Source: Bacteroidetes bacterium HGW-Bacteroidetes-5 (GTDB lineage: Bacteria > Bacteroidota > Bacteroidia > Bacteroidales > UBA932). Taken from it: a stretch of 64,000 nt of DNA. Positions 1 to 8,642 of the stretch are shown in pieces (the stretch's first letter is position 1; every line of letters starts with the position of its first letter). Location of the stretch: contig PHDC01000001.1 in the NCBI GenBank assembly GCA_002842515.1, positions 868,001 to 932,000 of the forward strand, written 5' to 3'. The translations under genes were made by a program, and so were the position numbers. The notes below the pieces were generated by a model. It was not told where the DNA came from. It did not search any database and saw only the letters and a list, made by a program, of their open reading frames with translations.

Positions 1-32
1 AGTCTGTCAACACTCAGGAGTTCTCATCATCT

Positions 33-1328
33 ATGCAGGAGTTGAATCAAAATGACTATTTCGGGTCACTCGAGAGAGCTCTTCGCACAATAACTTACTG
101 TATTGACGATATAGATACCACCTCGGTATCTCTCCCTTTAGTCTCCAATAACAGCGATTACCATAACTTTCTTCGGGAGTACTCAACCAACGAAATTCCT
201 GCAGGAGCCCCAGTTTTTGAAGTTTTTGACACCTCCCGATACTACTCTCAAATATCTAAGTTCCACGAACTTAATAGAATGAAAGATACTCTCTCAAGGC
301 ACACATCCAAATTTGAAGATGTCCTCAAAGGGCTTATGCTCACTCTTGCTCAATCTGTTCAGACAATCTCTTCACTTAAGATTGCATCTGCAGATAAAAT
401 AGTATTTGACTCAAACAGAGTTCTTTTCAAGATACTCAAATCTCCATACAACCACTACTCCCCTGTTTTAGAGCAGGCAGAGATTGAGAGAATACGCAAT
501 GAGAGTTTCAATTACGGAGAGTCAATACAGGAGTATGTCCCTTTTCAGCTTAAGAGCAGCTCCAGGGTGAGGTATAATATGCTTTCGGACAGCTGGGTTG
601 CAGAGGATGGAAGCGCCACCAATATGCCGTTTGGAATTCACCAGATTCACGAAGAGATTGTCGCCCCAATTGTACAGAGCCTTATGGAGGAGACACGGGT
701 AGAGCGTCTAAAAATCTACAACCATATTAAAGATCAAAAGATAAGCTACCTTAACAAATGGCATCAGGATACAGAAGATTTTTATGGACGAAACAGGGCG
801 GAGAGTGCAGATCTTGTTAATTTAATGCGGAACACTTTAAGCGAGTATGTTGCTGCCTACAACACTATGATCTCAATGCAAAAAACAGAGGAGAGTATGA
901 AGCAGTCAAACGGATCGCTGGACTCCTCACTTGTAGAATCTGTCTCAAGCAGTGTAGAGATTCTTGCTGCTTTTGAGAAGCAGTCACAAGAGTTCCAGAG
1001 TGTTCAGACAGAGTTCGAGAACTATATGGAGCAGCTTAAGGAGGATATCGTTAAAAAAGCAGACAGTTTTGAGCACATAGATTACTACGAAGCTCTGCTT
1101 AGGGACGGCAACTCTAAAGAAACAGCTGTTGCAGCCAAAGAGATCTATGAAATGGACGAAAGAAGAAGACCTCTCATTGCCGTAAATCCTCTTTTTGCAA
1201 AGATGTCCGAGATGCCTCCTGAGCCAAGCGTAGACAGTATAACATTTGAATTGGTATCGATGAGTCTGCCGGATATGGCAAAAGATGCCATTGCAGAACT
1301 TGAACACGAACTCCAGGAGGAGCTTTAA
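33..1328 (+). CDS. Uncharacterised helical cytoplasmic protein, possibly 5'-truncated
   Basis: I do not recognise a family. The 431-residue product has no signal peptide or membrane segment. Its C-terminal half (about residues 225-360) is rich in Glu, Lys, Gln and Ser and looks largely alpha-helical or coiled-coil; the tail is acidic. The ATG at 33 is the first in the window, but the frame has no stop back to the left edge, so the true start may lie outside and the gene may be partial. It is the first of four same-strand genes with 5-23 bp gaps, which suggests one operon with the paralogous pair and the bactofilin-like gene. A scaffold or cytoskeletal role is inferred only from that context. 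Confidence 0.7.
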   Translation: MQELNQNDYFGSLERALRTITYCIDDIDTTSVSLPLVSNNSDYHNFLREYSTNEIPAGAPVFEVFDTSRYYSQISKFHELNRMKDTLSRHTSKFEDVLKGLMLTLAQSVQTISSLKIASADKIVFDSNRVLFKILKSPYNHYSPVLEQAEIERIRNESFNYGESIQEYVPFQLKSSSRVRYNMLSDSWVAEDGSATNMPFGIHQIHEEIVAPIVQSLMEETRVERLKIYNHIKDQKISYLNKWHQDTEDFYGRNRAESADLVNLMRNTLSEYVAAYNTMISMQKTEESMKQSNGSLDSSLVESVSSSVEILAAFEKQSQEFQSVQTEFENYMEQLKEDIVKKADSFEHIDYYEALLRDGNSKETAVAAKEIYEMDERRRPLIAVNPLFAKMSEMPPEPSVDSITFELVSMSLPDMAKDAIAELEHELQEEL

Positions 1329-1351
1329 CTTAGAAATCCCAACTTGATACT

Positions 1352-2269
1352 ATGTCAACCTTTAATTATCATATAGATACGCAGCCACTGGCAGAGGAGA
1401 TGGGTAATGTCTCTAAGAATGTTAACCTCACAACCGGTGCTGTAGTTGCTATGCAGGCAGCTGTAGTTGCTGCCGAAGAGAGAGCCTCAGACCTTGTTTG
1501 TGATAATGTAAACAGAGGTTTTTACTCTCTCATCCGTTCTCAGATCTCTCAAAAGCTTGCAAAGTACAAAAGCGAATATGAGTCTAAAAGGATGCTGCTT
1601 TCACACCAGAAAAGGGCTTTGGTGAGCATCAAGACAATTATGGAGAGAGATTACAATATGATCTCAAAACGATACACCAAACTCTTCAACGGATTGAATT
1701 CAAACCTCCAGACTCGGGTTTTTGAGGTTGATAAGCCAATGATTGACTTCTCCTACAGAGATATCGGAAGAATGACCAACAGGTCTAAGTATCTTACTGC
1801 CGTAGTCCCTCTTACTCAATTAGAGTCGGTTGCTTCAAGCCAAAAAATTGTTGCTTCAAACATTAAACAGAGAGGTTTAAATGCTATAAACTCCATAAAG
1901 GCCTTTATTCTGGAGATGCATAACCAGGAGAGTCTTGCCAAGAAGATTCTGGTTGATGACATCGTTACAAGAAACAGTGAAGCATATCTTCCTGTTGCTC
2001 TTTGCGAATTTGAGAACGACTCCTTAGGTAACAGGGTCACCGAGTTTTTTGCTCCCGGAGAGTCATTGCATCAGGCCGCAGTAACATCTATCTCAAATGC
2101 ACTTCACTCAGAGTTTCACAATACACCCCAAAATCAAGATCTCTATAGCAGGCAGGAGGTGAGAAATGAATTTCTGAAACTGATATCCGACTCAAAAAAA
2201 CCTGCAAGAGTGAGGGATGTCGCAATTGAACTGTTTAACTCCGGACTACCTCAACGAGAAAAATCTTGA
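1352..2269 (+). CDS. Uncharacterised protein, paralogue of the next gene
   Basis: Product of 305 residues with no signal peptide or membrane helix, probably cytoplasmic and mostly helical. It aligns along its length with the next gene. Shared blocks include an N-terminal N-x-H-x-x-T-x-P motif, a TxAVVAxx block, a GF[YF]SxIRS[QE]ISQ block, a [MQ]E[RK]D[YF]NxIS[KS]RYxK block and a C-terminal RVR block. The two are therefore diverged tandem duplicates. The family is unknown to me. It starts 23 bp after the upstream gene, and the next gene starts 4 bp after its stop, so translational coupling is likely. Confidence 0.8.
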   Translation: MSTFNYHIDTQPLAEEMGNVSKNVNLTTGAVVAMQAAVVAAEERASDLVCDNVNRGFYSLIRSQISQKLAKYKSEYESKRMLLSHQKRALVSIKTIMERDYNMISKRYTKLFNGLNSNLQTRVFEVDKPMIDFSYRDIGRMTNRSKYLTAVVPLTQLESVASSQKIVASNIKQRGLNAINSIKAFILEMHNQESLAKKILVDDIVTRNSEAYLPVALCEFENDSLGNRVTEFFAPGESLHQAAVTSISNALHSEFHNTPQNQDLYSRQEVRNEFLKLISDSKKPARVRDVAIELFNSGLPQREKS

Positions 2270-2273
2270 TGAT

Positions 2274-3311
2274 ATGGGTTTTTTAAAGAGTTATAAAGAG
2301 ACAGTCAGCAAAACGGTATCTGTACCGTATGAGGCCTCAAATAAAGGGGGTACAAAGTCGGTTACCGTAGATATCCCTGTTGAGATAAATCTGCACTTCA
2401 ACACAGACCCATTCTCCGAAAGTGTAAAGAGTTGTGAAAACGATATTACACTGCTAACTGCAGCTGTGGTTGCCACAGAGCAGGTGGAGGTCCGTACAAA
2501 GGAGGAGAACTCTCTTCGGGTTGCAGACTCTGTGGTAAATGGTTTTTTCAGCTATATCCGTTCCGAGATAAGCCAACAGGTAACAGAGCTGGTTCAGGTG
2601 GCAGAGGGTAAACAGATTATTTTAAAAGAGCTTATAAAACGATCGACATCTGTTAAGAGTCAGATGGAGAAGGATTTTAACAGAATCTCTTCCCGTTACA
2701 TAAAAGTCTTCCAGGATCTCAATAAGGAGTTATCTTATCGCGTCTATGAACTCAATAAATATATCTTTAATTTTGAATCACAGACAAACAACCACAAGGT
2801 AAGAGCCATTAACAGCGATCTGATAAATGTGATTGCAGTCTTTGGAGCAGAGTGTTCAAGCCTGATATCCAAAATATCTTCTTCTGTTACAAAAAAGAGA
2901 GCAATCGACACTATCACAAAGGCCAAAAATTTCATTCTGACCCAAAAGCGGCTCTACAACGAAATTCAAAAGGGTATAGTTAACGAAGAGATATCCGGAG
3001 ATGTTGTTGTTCCCGTTTGCTTTATTGAGAGCTACAGCAACCCAAACAGCTACGAACGAAAGATATACTCTCAGGAAGATTTAGCACAAAAAGAGGGGAG
3101 CGAGGTATGGGACCATATTATTATGCAGATCTCATCCGAAGATATTAAGTGGGAGGCAATTTCACAAAAAGATAAAAGTAACATAGCCCTCTATTTTGAG
3201 TACGAACTGGAGAAGAGGGTAAAACAGGGTGACCCGCACTCATTCAGGGTCAGAGAGACAATCAGGAAAATCGCAAACTTAGATTCAATCTGCGTAATGA
3301 GCAATCGGTAA
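2274..3311 (+). CDS. Uncharacterised protein, tandem paralogue of the upstream gene
   Basis: Product of 345 residues from the ATG at 2274. An in-frame ATG at 2217 would overlap the upstream gene by 53 bp and adds residues with no counterpart in the paralogue, so I prefer 2274. There is no signal peptide. Residues from about 40 on align with the upstream gene, including the N-x-H-x-x-T-x-P, IRSEISQ and NRISSRY blocks. It differs by a longer N-terminus (about 35 residues) and extra central sequence. The protein is helical and charged. The function is unknown; in-operon duplication suggests a heteromeric pair. Confidence 0.78.
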   Translation: MGFLKSYKETVSKTVSVPYEASNKGGTKSVTVDIPVEINLHFNTDPFSESVKSCENDITLLTAAVVATEQVEVRTKEENSLRVADSVVNGFFSYIRSEISQQVTELVQVAEGKQIILKELIKRSTSVKSQMEKDFNRISSRYIKVFQDLNKELSYRVYELNKYIFNFESQTNNHKVRAINSDLINVIAVFGAECSSLISKISSSVTKKRAIDTITKAKNFILTQKRLYNEIQKGIVNEEISGDVVVPVCFIESYSNPNSYERKIYSQEDLAQKEGSEVWDHIIMQISSEDIKWEAISQKDKSNIALYFEYELEKRVKQGDPHSFRVRETIRKIANLDSICVMSNR

Positions 3312-3323
3312 TAATTTTACAAA

Positions 3324-4298
3324 ATGAAAGATTTAAAAGAGATAAGAATCAGTGAAGCTCATCTTCAACTAAAGAATAATCTTGTAAGGAGCTCAATCCT
3401 GCCCGAGAAATCATCTGAGCTTGGGCGAAATATAACTGTGCTGGGAGACAGCATAATAGAGGGCGCCGTTTATGCATATAAACTTGAGGTTAATAATGGT
3501 GATGCCCACTTTATGGGGGCTCTTTTCACCCAGCTGGAGCTCTTTATTAATAGCGAAGCAACCGGTGAGATTATCTTTAATAAAAGCGTAGGCTCCGCAA
3601 ATTCGGTTGTCTCCCGCGCACTAAACTGTAAACTCTCCTTCTATTCGGATATCAATGCAAAGAGGGTCACACTATGTAACGCTTTTGTTGCGGGTAGTAT
3701 CTATGCAGATGAGATTATTCTTGAGAACTCTATCGTTATCGGTGGTCTCTTCTCTACTCAAAGTCTTGAGATTACAAACTCGCTGGTGGGTACATTCAAC
3801 AGCCCCTCCGTAAAGCTGGAAGATACTGTATACCTGCTGCTGCCAAGTGCCTTCTCAATCAACCCGGTTATGATAGCTCCCGGCTCAAAGTTATACAATC
3901 TCACTCTTGCAGATCTTGGATCACTCTATAAGGGTGTCGGTCAGGCTGCCGGCTCCGGCAAAATTGAGATGGATATTATCTCAGATGAGGTTAAGACAAC
4001 TCTGACCAGAGATGATATTCAAAAGACAATCCGAAGTTATACGGTTGTAGGTAAAGTTCTTGCAGCAGACCTAATTGACACCGATAAGTTCAATAACCAC
4101 TTCTTACTCACAGCAGCAAGTCTGGGTGCCCAGCTGCTCAAAAGTTACGACCTGGGAGTGAACGAGAAGGGAGAGGTGGCAGAGATTACAATGGAGAAGC
4201 TTCGTATATTCTTCTTTGACATTCTCTACGGAAAGACCGAGATTCAGGACATAGAGGGGACATTTAACCTCTCTGAGATAACCTCAAAATTTAAATAG
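3324..4298 (+). CDS. Bactofilin-like beta-helix protein
   Basis: Product of 324 residues without a signal peptide. Residues about 35-175 carry repeating short beta-rungs of the type VxGDSIIEGxVYAxxLEV, with regular Gly and alternating hydrophobic residues. This pattern is typical of polymer-forming bactofilin domains, which build membrane-associated filaments. The C-terminal half (about 200-324) is not repetitive and looks mixed alpha/beta. Normal bactofilins are shorter (about 120-200 residues), so this would be an extended variant. It closes the four-gene cluster 13 bp after the paralogue. The assignment rests on pattern only and a different right-handed beta-helix is possible. Confidence 0.6.
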   Translation: MKDLKEIRISEAHLQLKNNLVRSSILPEKSSELGRNITVLGDSIIEGAVYAYKLEVNNGDAHFMGALFTQLELFINSEATGEIIFNKSVGSANSVVSRALNCKLSFYSDINAKRVTLCNAFVAGSIYADEIILENSIVIGGLFSTQSLEITNSLVGTFNSPSVKLEDTVYLLLPSAFSINPVMIAPGSKLYNLTLADLGSLYKGVGQAAGSGKIEMDIISDEVKTTLTRDDIQKTIRSYTVVGKVLAADLIDTDKFNNHFLLTAASLGAQLLKSYDLGVNEKGEVAEITMEKLRIFFFDILYGKTEIQDIEGTFNLSEITSKFK

Positions 4299-4306
4299 AA
4301 AACTAT

Positions 4307-5020
4307 ATGAAAACAATTATCTCTTTTTTGATTATGTTGATGTTTACATCTGCCTCAGCTCAGGACAAACAGGTTTTCACAAAGATAACCGAAGGGGATC
4401 AGCTTATTTATCTGCTTGCATCACCTTCACTTAAGGGAGATATCTCTCTTGAAGAGACCATTAACAGCAGAAGGTCAAGACGCTCTTTTGCACCGGACGG
4501 TGTTACCGATGTTCACCTCTCTCAAATATTGTGGAGTGCATACGGTGTTACCAAGCCAAGTACCAACCCACAAAGGAGCGGTCTCAGGAGTGCACCATCG
4601 GCCGGAGCCAGATATCCGCTGGAGATCTACGCCGTAGTAGGAAACGTTCCCGGTATAGAACCAGGAGTGTACAAATATGACGCAATTCAACATAGAATCA
4701 TACGGGTAATTGCCGCAGATGTAAGAAAGGAGCTCACATCTGCAGCGTTAAACCAGAAGATGGTGGCAGATGCCCCTTTCAGCGTCTTTTACAGTGCAAT
4801 ATACAGCAGAATTACAGATAGATATGGAGACAGGGGTCGCGATAGATATGTCTGTATGGATCTCGGGCACTCTGCCCAAAATGTCTATCTCCAGGCAGAG
4901 GCACTCAAATTGGGAACTTGTGCAATTGGGGCTTTCAATGACGAGATGGTAAAAGCAGTTATGCTCCTTCCGGAAAATGAGGTTCCGCTTTACATAATGC
5001 CAATCGGAAAAGTTAAATAA
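4307..5020 (+). CDS. Exported SagB/ThcOx-type nitroreductase-fold dehydrogenase
   Basis: Product of 237 residues with a clear Sec signal peptide ending in ASAQ (about residues 1-19). The mature part has the SagB-type FMN oxidoreductase layout: RRSRRSF near the start, SAGARYPLEIY, GVYKY, and GHSAQNVYLQAEALKLGTC followed by GAF. These match the FMN-binding and dimer elements of the nitroreductase superfamily. SagB/McbC enzymes oxidise azolines to azoles in TOMM peptides, but many standalone members have unknown substrates. It begins 8 bp after the bactofilin-like gene and ends before a terminator, so it probably shares that operon. Periplasmic location is inferred from the signal peptide. Confidence 0.85.
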   Translation: MKTIISFLIMLMFTSASAQDKQVFTKITEGDQLIYLLASPSLKGDISLEETINSRRSRRSFAPDGVTDVHLSQILWSAYGVTKPSTNPQRSGLRSAPSAGARYPLEIYAVVGNVPGIEPGVYKYDAIQHRIIRVIAADVRKELTSAALNQKMVADAPFSVFYSAIYSRITDRYGDRGRDRYVCMDLGHSAQNVYLQAEALKLGTCAIGAFNDEMVKAVMLLPENEVPLYIMPIGKVK

Positions 5021-5061
5021 TAACCCAAGAGAACATATCTGCTAATAGCTTGCAGTTGAGT

Positions 5062-5097
5062 AGACTCATTTTTATTAATGAGTCTCTCTCTTTTTTT
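5062..5097 (+). terminator. Rho-independent terminator after the nitroreductase gene
   Basis: A perfect 9-bp stem (AGACTCATT / AATGAGTCT) with a 6-nt loop is followed by a pyrimidine tract ending in seven T. It lies 42 bp after the nitroreductase stop and would end the left-edge operon. Confidence 0.75.
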
Positions 5098-5120
5098 ATC
5101 CATTCTTGTCAAGAAAAGGC

Positions 5121-5128
5121 TAAATTTG
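5121..5128 (+). promoter_or_regulatory. Candidate -7 element for the Tld pair
   Basis: TAAATTTG fits the Bacteroidota -7 consensus TAnnTTTG and sits 49 bp before the TldD-like ATG, just after the upstream terminator. The only upstream TTG is 12 nt away, shorter than usual, so the -33 element is unclear. Confidence 0.45.
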
Positions 5129-5177
5129 CGGGATTGACAATTTTCAATTTTTTAACGGCAAATTAAAAACAACAAAA

Positions 5178-6857
5178 ATGAAATTAAAATTTTTATTGCT
5201 CCCTATTCTGGCTCTTCTCTCCCAGCAGCTATCTGCACAGGATAAGATGCTCGATTTTCTAAAAAGTGAGTTAAAGAGTCAGATGACTACACTCCAAAAG
5301 GGTGAGTACCCTCCGTTTTATATGAACTACAGAGTTCTGGACAACAATACCAGGATTATTCGTTCATCTATGGGTGCCACTGTAAACACAGAAGAGGATA
5401 AACATATTCTGTTTGTCCCTCAAATCAGGATAGGATCACCTGAGTTTGACAATTTTCACGAATCGCAAAACGGCTCTCCTACAAACAGGTTTGCAGGCCC
5501 GCCCACAATCTTCCTTCCGGAGGATATTCAAAACGGGATGAGTGCGTTACAAGAGATTATCAAAGAGGAGGTAAACACACGCTACCGTTTTGCCATAACA
5601 AGCTACGAGAGAGCGACTGCAAAAAAGGGTGTGAAGGTAGAGAATGCAGATAAATCTCCCGACTTCACCAACGCTAAGGCCGAAAAATATTTTGAACCGG
5701 CAATAAAGGGAGATAAGGCTAACCTGGACAAAGAGGCGTGGCAGAAACAACTGAATAAATACAGTGCCCTTTTTATTGACAATAAAGATGTTATAAGCGC
5801 AAATGTAACTCTTACATACAGAATCTGGAGAAAATACTTTGTCTCTACAGAGGGTAGTGAGATTGCAGAGAACAGGACATACACCATTCTTAGTGTAAGA
5901 GCCGCTACTATGGCAGATGACGGTATGGAGCTTCCGCTTAACAAAAGCTATTTTGCATACTTCCCGGACGAACTGCCATCTCCGTCACAAATTGAGAAAG
6001 ATCTTAAAGAGATCTCCCTCAAACTATCTGAGCTTAAGGTTGCCCCATTGGTTCAGCCCTACACAGGACCTGCACTTCTGTCGGGATCTGCAAGCGGAGT
6101 CTTTTTCCACGAAATCTTCGGTCACAGAATCGAGGGGCAGAAGATGAAGAGTGAGAGTGACGGACAGACCTTTAAGAATATGGTTGGGGAGAGTGTTCTC
6201 CCGGCTTCTTTAAGTGTATATTGCGACCCTACAATGAAAAAGTTTCGCGGCAGCTCTCTAAACGGCTACTATATTTTTGATGAGCAAGGGGTGAGAGGCG
6301 AGAGAGTTGAGGTGGTTAAAGATGGTATTCTTAAAAACTTCCTAATGACCCGTACAGGACTTGACGGTTTCCCAAAATCCAACGGTCACTCCAGGGCAGA
6401 GTTTGAATATGACCCAACTTCCCGCCAGTCAAACCTCATCGTTGAGACAAACTCATATAAAACAGACGCCGAATTAAGGAAGATTCTTATTGAGGAGGCT
6501 AAAAAACAGGGTAAGGAGTATGGTTACTTCTTCAAAACAGTTACCGGAGGCTTCACACAAACCGGAAGAGCAGGCGCTAACTCATTTAATGTAACCCCTC
6601 TGGAGGTTTACAGAATATATGTAGACGGAAGGAAAGACGAACTGGTAAGAGGAGTAGATATGATTGGTACACCGCTCTCTATGTTCTCCAATATTGAGTA
6701 TGCAGGCGGAGAGTTTGAGATATTTACCGGCACCTGCGGGGCATCATCCGGCAATGTACCGGTTACTGCAATATCTCCAACTATTTTTGTAAACAAGGTT
6801 GAGCTTCAAAAAAAGGCTAAACCTACAGTTACTCCGGCACTTCTGCCTCGTCCCTAA
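5178..6857 (+). CDS. Exported TldD-like metallopeptidase (catalytic subunit)
   Basis: Product of 559 residues with a Sec signal peptide ending in LSAQ (about 1-21). The TldD/PmbA family signature is present: the HExxxH zinc motif HEIFGH at residues 311-316, and a C-terminal GTCGASSG segment with Cys520, matching the Cys ligand region of TldD. In enterobacteria TldD pairs with TldE/PmbA in the cytoplasm to degrade small peptides and mature microcin B17. This copy is predicted to be exported. The next gene, 29 bp downstream, encodes a family member without the zinc motif, so the two probably form a TldD/TldE-like heterodimer. Substrate unknown. Confidence 0.85.
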   Translation: MKLKFLLLPILALLSQQLSAQDKMLDFLKSELKSQMTTLQKGEYPPFYMNYRVLDNNTRIIRSSMGATVNTEEDKHILFVPQIRIGSPEFDNFHESQNGSPTNRFAGPPTIFLPEDIQNGMSALQEIIKEEVNTRYRFAITSYERATAKKGVKVENADKSPDFTNAKAEKYFEPAIKGDKANLDKEAWQKQLNKYSALFIDNKDVISANVTLTYRIWRKYFVSTEGSEIAENRTYTILSVRAATMADDGMELPLNKSYFAYFPDELPSPSQIEKDLKEISLKLSELKVAPLVQPYTGPALLSGSASGVFFHEIFGHRIEGQKMKSESDGQTFKNMVGESVLPASLSVYCDPTMKKFRGSSLNGYYIFDEQGVRGERVEVVKDGILKNFLMTRTGLDGFPKSNGHSRAEFEYDPTSRQSNLIVETNSYKTDAELRKILIEEAKKQGKEYGYFFKTVTGGFTQTGRAGANSFNVTPLEVYRIYVDGRKDELVRGVDMIGTPLSMFSNIEYAGGEFEIFTGTCGASSGNVPVTAISPTIFVNKVELQKKAKPTVTPALLPRP

Positions 6858-6886
6858 TATTTCAATATAAATAACAGTCAATAGAA

Positions 6887-8596
6887 ATGAAACATATATA
6901 TATAATAATGAGGTTCTTTCTGGTTGCATCTATTGCTCAGATAATCTCTTTAGCTACAGTAAGTGCCCAGACAGACCAAACTACATTGTTCAGGGCAATG
7001 AAAGATGAGATGAACAGAAGCAAAAACGAGCTTATTCTTCCAAACTCACCTGCACCCTACTTTATCTCCTACACTGTCGCAGAGACATCATACATCACAG
7101 TCTCCGGCTCTTTGGGAACAATACTCAGCTCAAAAGAGAGTCCGTCGGAGAGAGTTCACTCTGTAAACCTTTTAGTGGGAGATAATAAACTCTCGAGCGA
7201 CTATGCCTACACCGGGAACGGTATCTTATCTGCATCCCTCTCATCCTCGGAAGACAATTATGATCAACTCCGGAGAAACTTCTGGCAAACATCAGACCTG
7301 GCATACAAATTCGCAGTTGAGGTCTATAACTCTAAAATTAACAGTTTAAAGAGTGCAAACCTAACCCCGGAAGAGAAGGCTTTGCCGGATATGCTTCCGC
7401 TTGCAAGAGTTGAGCAGATGAGCAATGCTCCTGCAAAATTCAACCTCAGTAAAAAATCTTACGAAGAGCTTACCCGCAAACTATCTGCAGAATTTTCCAA
7501 ATACCCTCAAGTTTTTAATTCCAGAGTTGAGGCAGACGGAATCATAACCAACTACTACTACCTCACAACAGAGGGGACAAAGGTTGTAGAACCAGCCGGT
7601 TATGTTGCCGTTACATTTTCCGGCAGAGTAAGAAATGCAAAGGGTCAGGTTATCTCAGACCGACACACCATCTACTCCCGTACATTTGAAACACTGCCTT
7701 CGGAGAAGGAGCTTATTGCCTCCGTTAACGAGTTCGCTTCAAGAATGAAGGGGCTCACAGAGGCATCAGAGATGGAGGAGTACTACCTGGGACCTGTTCT
7801 CTTCGAAAACGAAGCTGCAGCAACTATTTTATCAAATAACCTTGTATCTCCAGCCGGCATTATCTCAATCAGAAAGCCTGTACAGGTAATGGCATCAGTG
7901 GGAAGAGTAGAAAATGTTGCCGCAAGGCGAGATGTTAAAGCTCTTGAAGATAGAATAAATAAGAAAGTGATTGACAGCAGAATATCTGTTATAAACAGAA
8001 CAGATTTAGATAATTTCAACGGCAATCCGCTGCTGGGAATCTACACTATGGACGCTCAGGGTGTTGCTCCGGTAAAAGAGGTTTCACTCATAGAGAACGG
8101 AATCCTCAAAAATCTGCTAAGCACAAGAACTCCTACAAGAAAGACAAACGGATCGACAGGAAGTTTGAGGTACGGGGTAAGGCCAAGGGCAATCCCTATT
8201 GAGACGGCTCCGGGTACGCTTTTCATCTCTGCAAACCAAGGATCTACACCTGCAGATCTCAAAAAAGAGCTTATAAAAGCAGCTATAGAGGAGGGTCTTG
8301 ACTACGCCTATATTGTAAGAAAGATTGCAGATCAAACGGATCAATATATCTACAGAGTATCTGTAAAAGATGGTTCGGAATCTTTGGTTATCGGCACAGA
8401 GATAACTCCTGTACCCCTAAACAAGCTAAAGAGAGTTCTGGGTGTGAGCAGAGAGCAGATGGTCTCCGGCTACCTTTATCAGGGTGCCGTTCCAACCTCA
8501 GTTGTATATCCAAACGGTATTTTAATTGAAGATATTGAGATCAATAAAAAACCTATCAACGTATTGAAGAACTCTCCGCTTATCTCCAATAAGTAA
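6887..8596 (+). CDS. Exported TldE/PmbA-like partner protein, no HExxxH
   Basis: Product of 569 residues with a Sec signal peptide ending in VSAQ; a second ATG at 6908 would also retain a signal. The size and layout match the preceding TldD-like protein, including the C-terminal barrel with IYTMDAQGV and an NGILKNLLSTRT segment (the upstream copy has DGILKNFLMTRTG). The position corresponding to the zinc helix reads as FENEAAATI with no HExxxH, and the C-terminal Cys is absent. It is therefore probably the non-catalytic subunit, as TldE is to TldD. The pair is likely co-transcribed. Confidence 0.8.
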   Translation: MKHIYIIMRFFLVASIAQIISLATVSAQTDQTTLFRAMKDEMNRSKNELILPNSPAPYFISYTVAETSYITVSGSLGTILSSKESPSERVHSVNLLVGDNKLSSDYAYTGNGILSASLSSSEDNYDQLRRNFWQTSDLAYKFAVEVYNSKINSLKSANLTPEEKALPDMLPLARVEQMSNAPAKFNLSKKSYEELTRKLSAEFSKYPQVFNSRVEADGIITNYYYLTTEGTKVVEPAGYVAVTFSGRVRNAKGQVISDRHTIYSRTFETLPSEKELIASVNEFASRMKGLTEASEMEEYYLGPVLFENEAAATILSNNLVSPAGIISIRKPVQVMASVGRVENVAARRDVKALEDRINKKVIDSRISVINRTDLDNFNGNPLLGIYTMDAQGVAPVKEVSLIENGILKNLLSTRTPTRKTNGSTGSLRYGVRPRAIPIETAPGTLFISANQGSTPADLKKELIKAAIEEGLDYAYIVRKIADQTDQYIYRVSVKDGSESLVIGTEITPVPLNKLKRVLGVSREQMVSGYLYQGAVPTSVVYPNGILIEDIEINKKPINVLKNSPLISNK

Positions 8597-8642
8597 CAAA
8601 AAGCATCACAAAAGGCACGCAAAAAGCATCGCATAGCACTAA

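Noticed and set aside
2217..2273. Upstream start of the second paralogue
   Set aside because: It lies inside the preceding gene and the extra 19 residues have no match in the paralogue.
8597..8642. Repeated CAAAAAGCATC before the GNAT gene
   Set aside because: Two short copies in an A-rich spacer; too little to support a regulatory claim.
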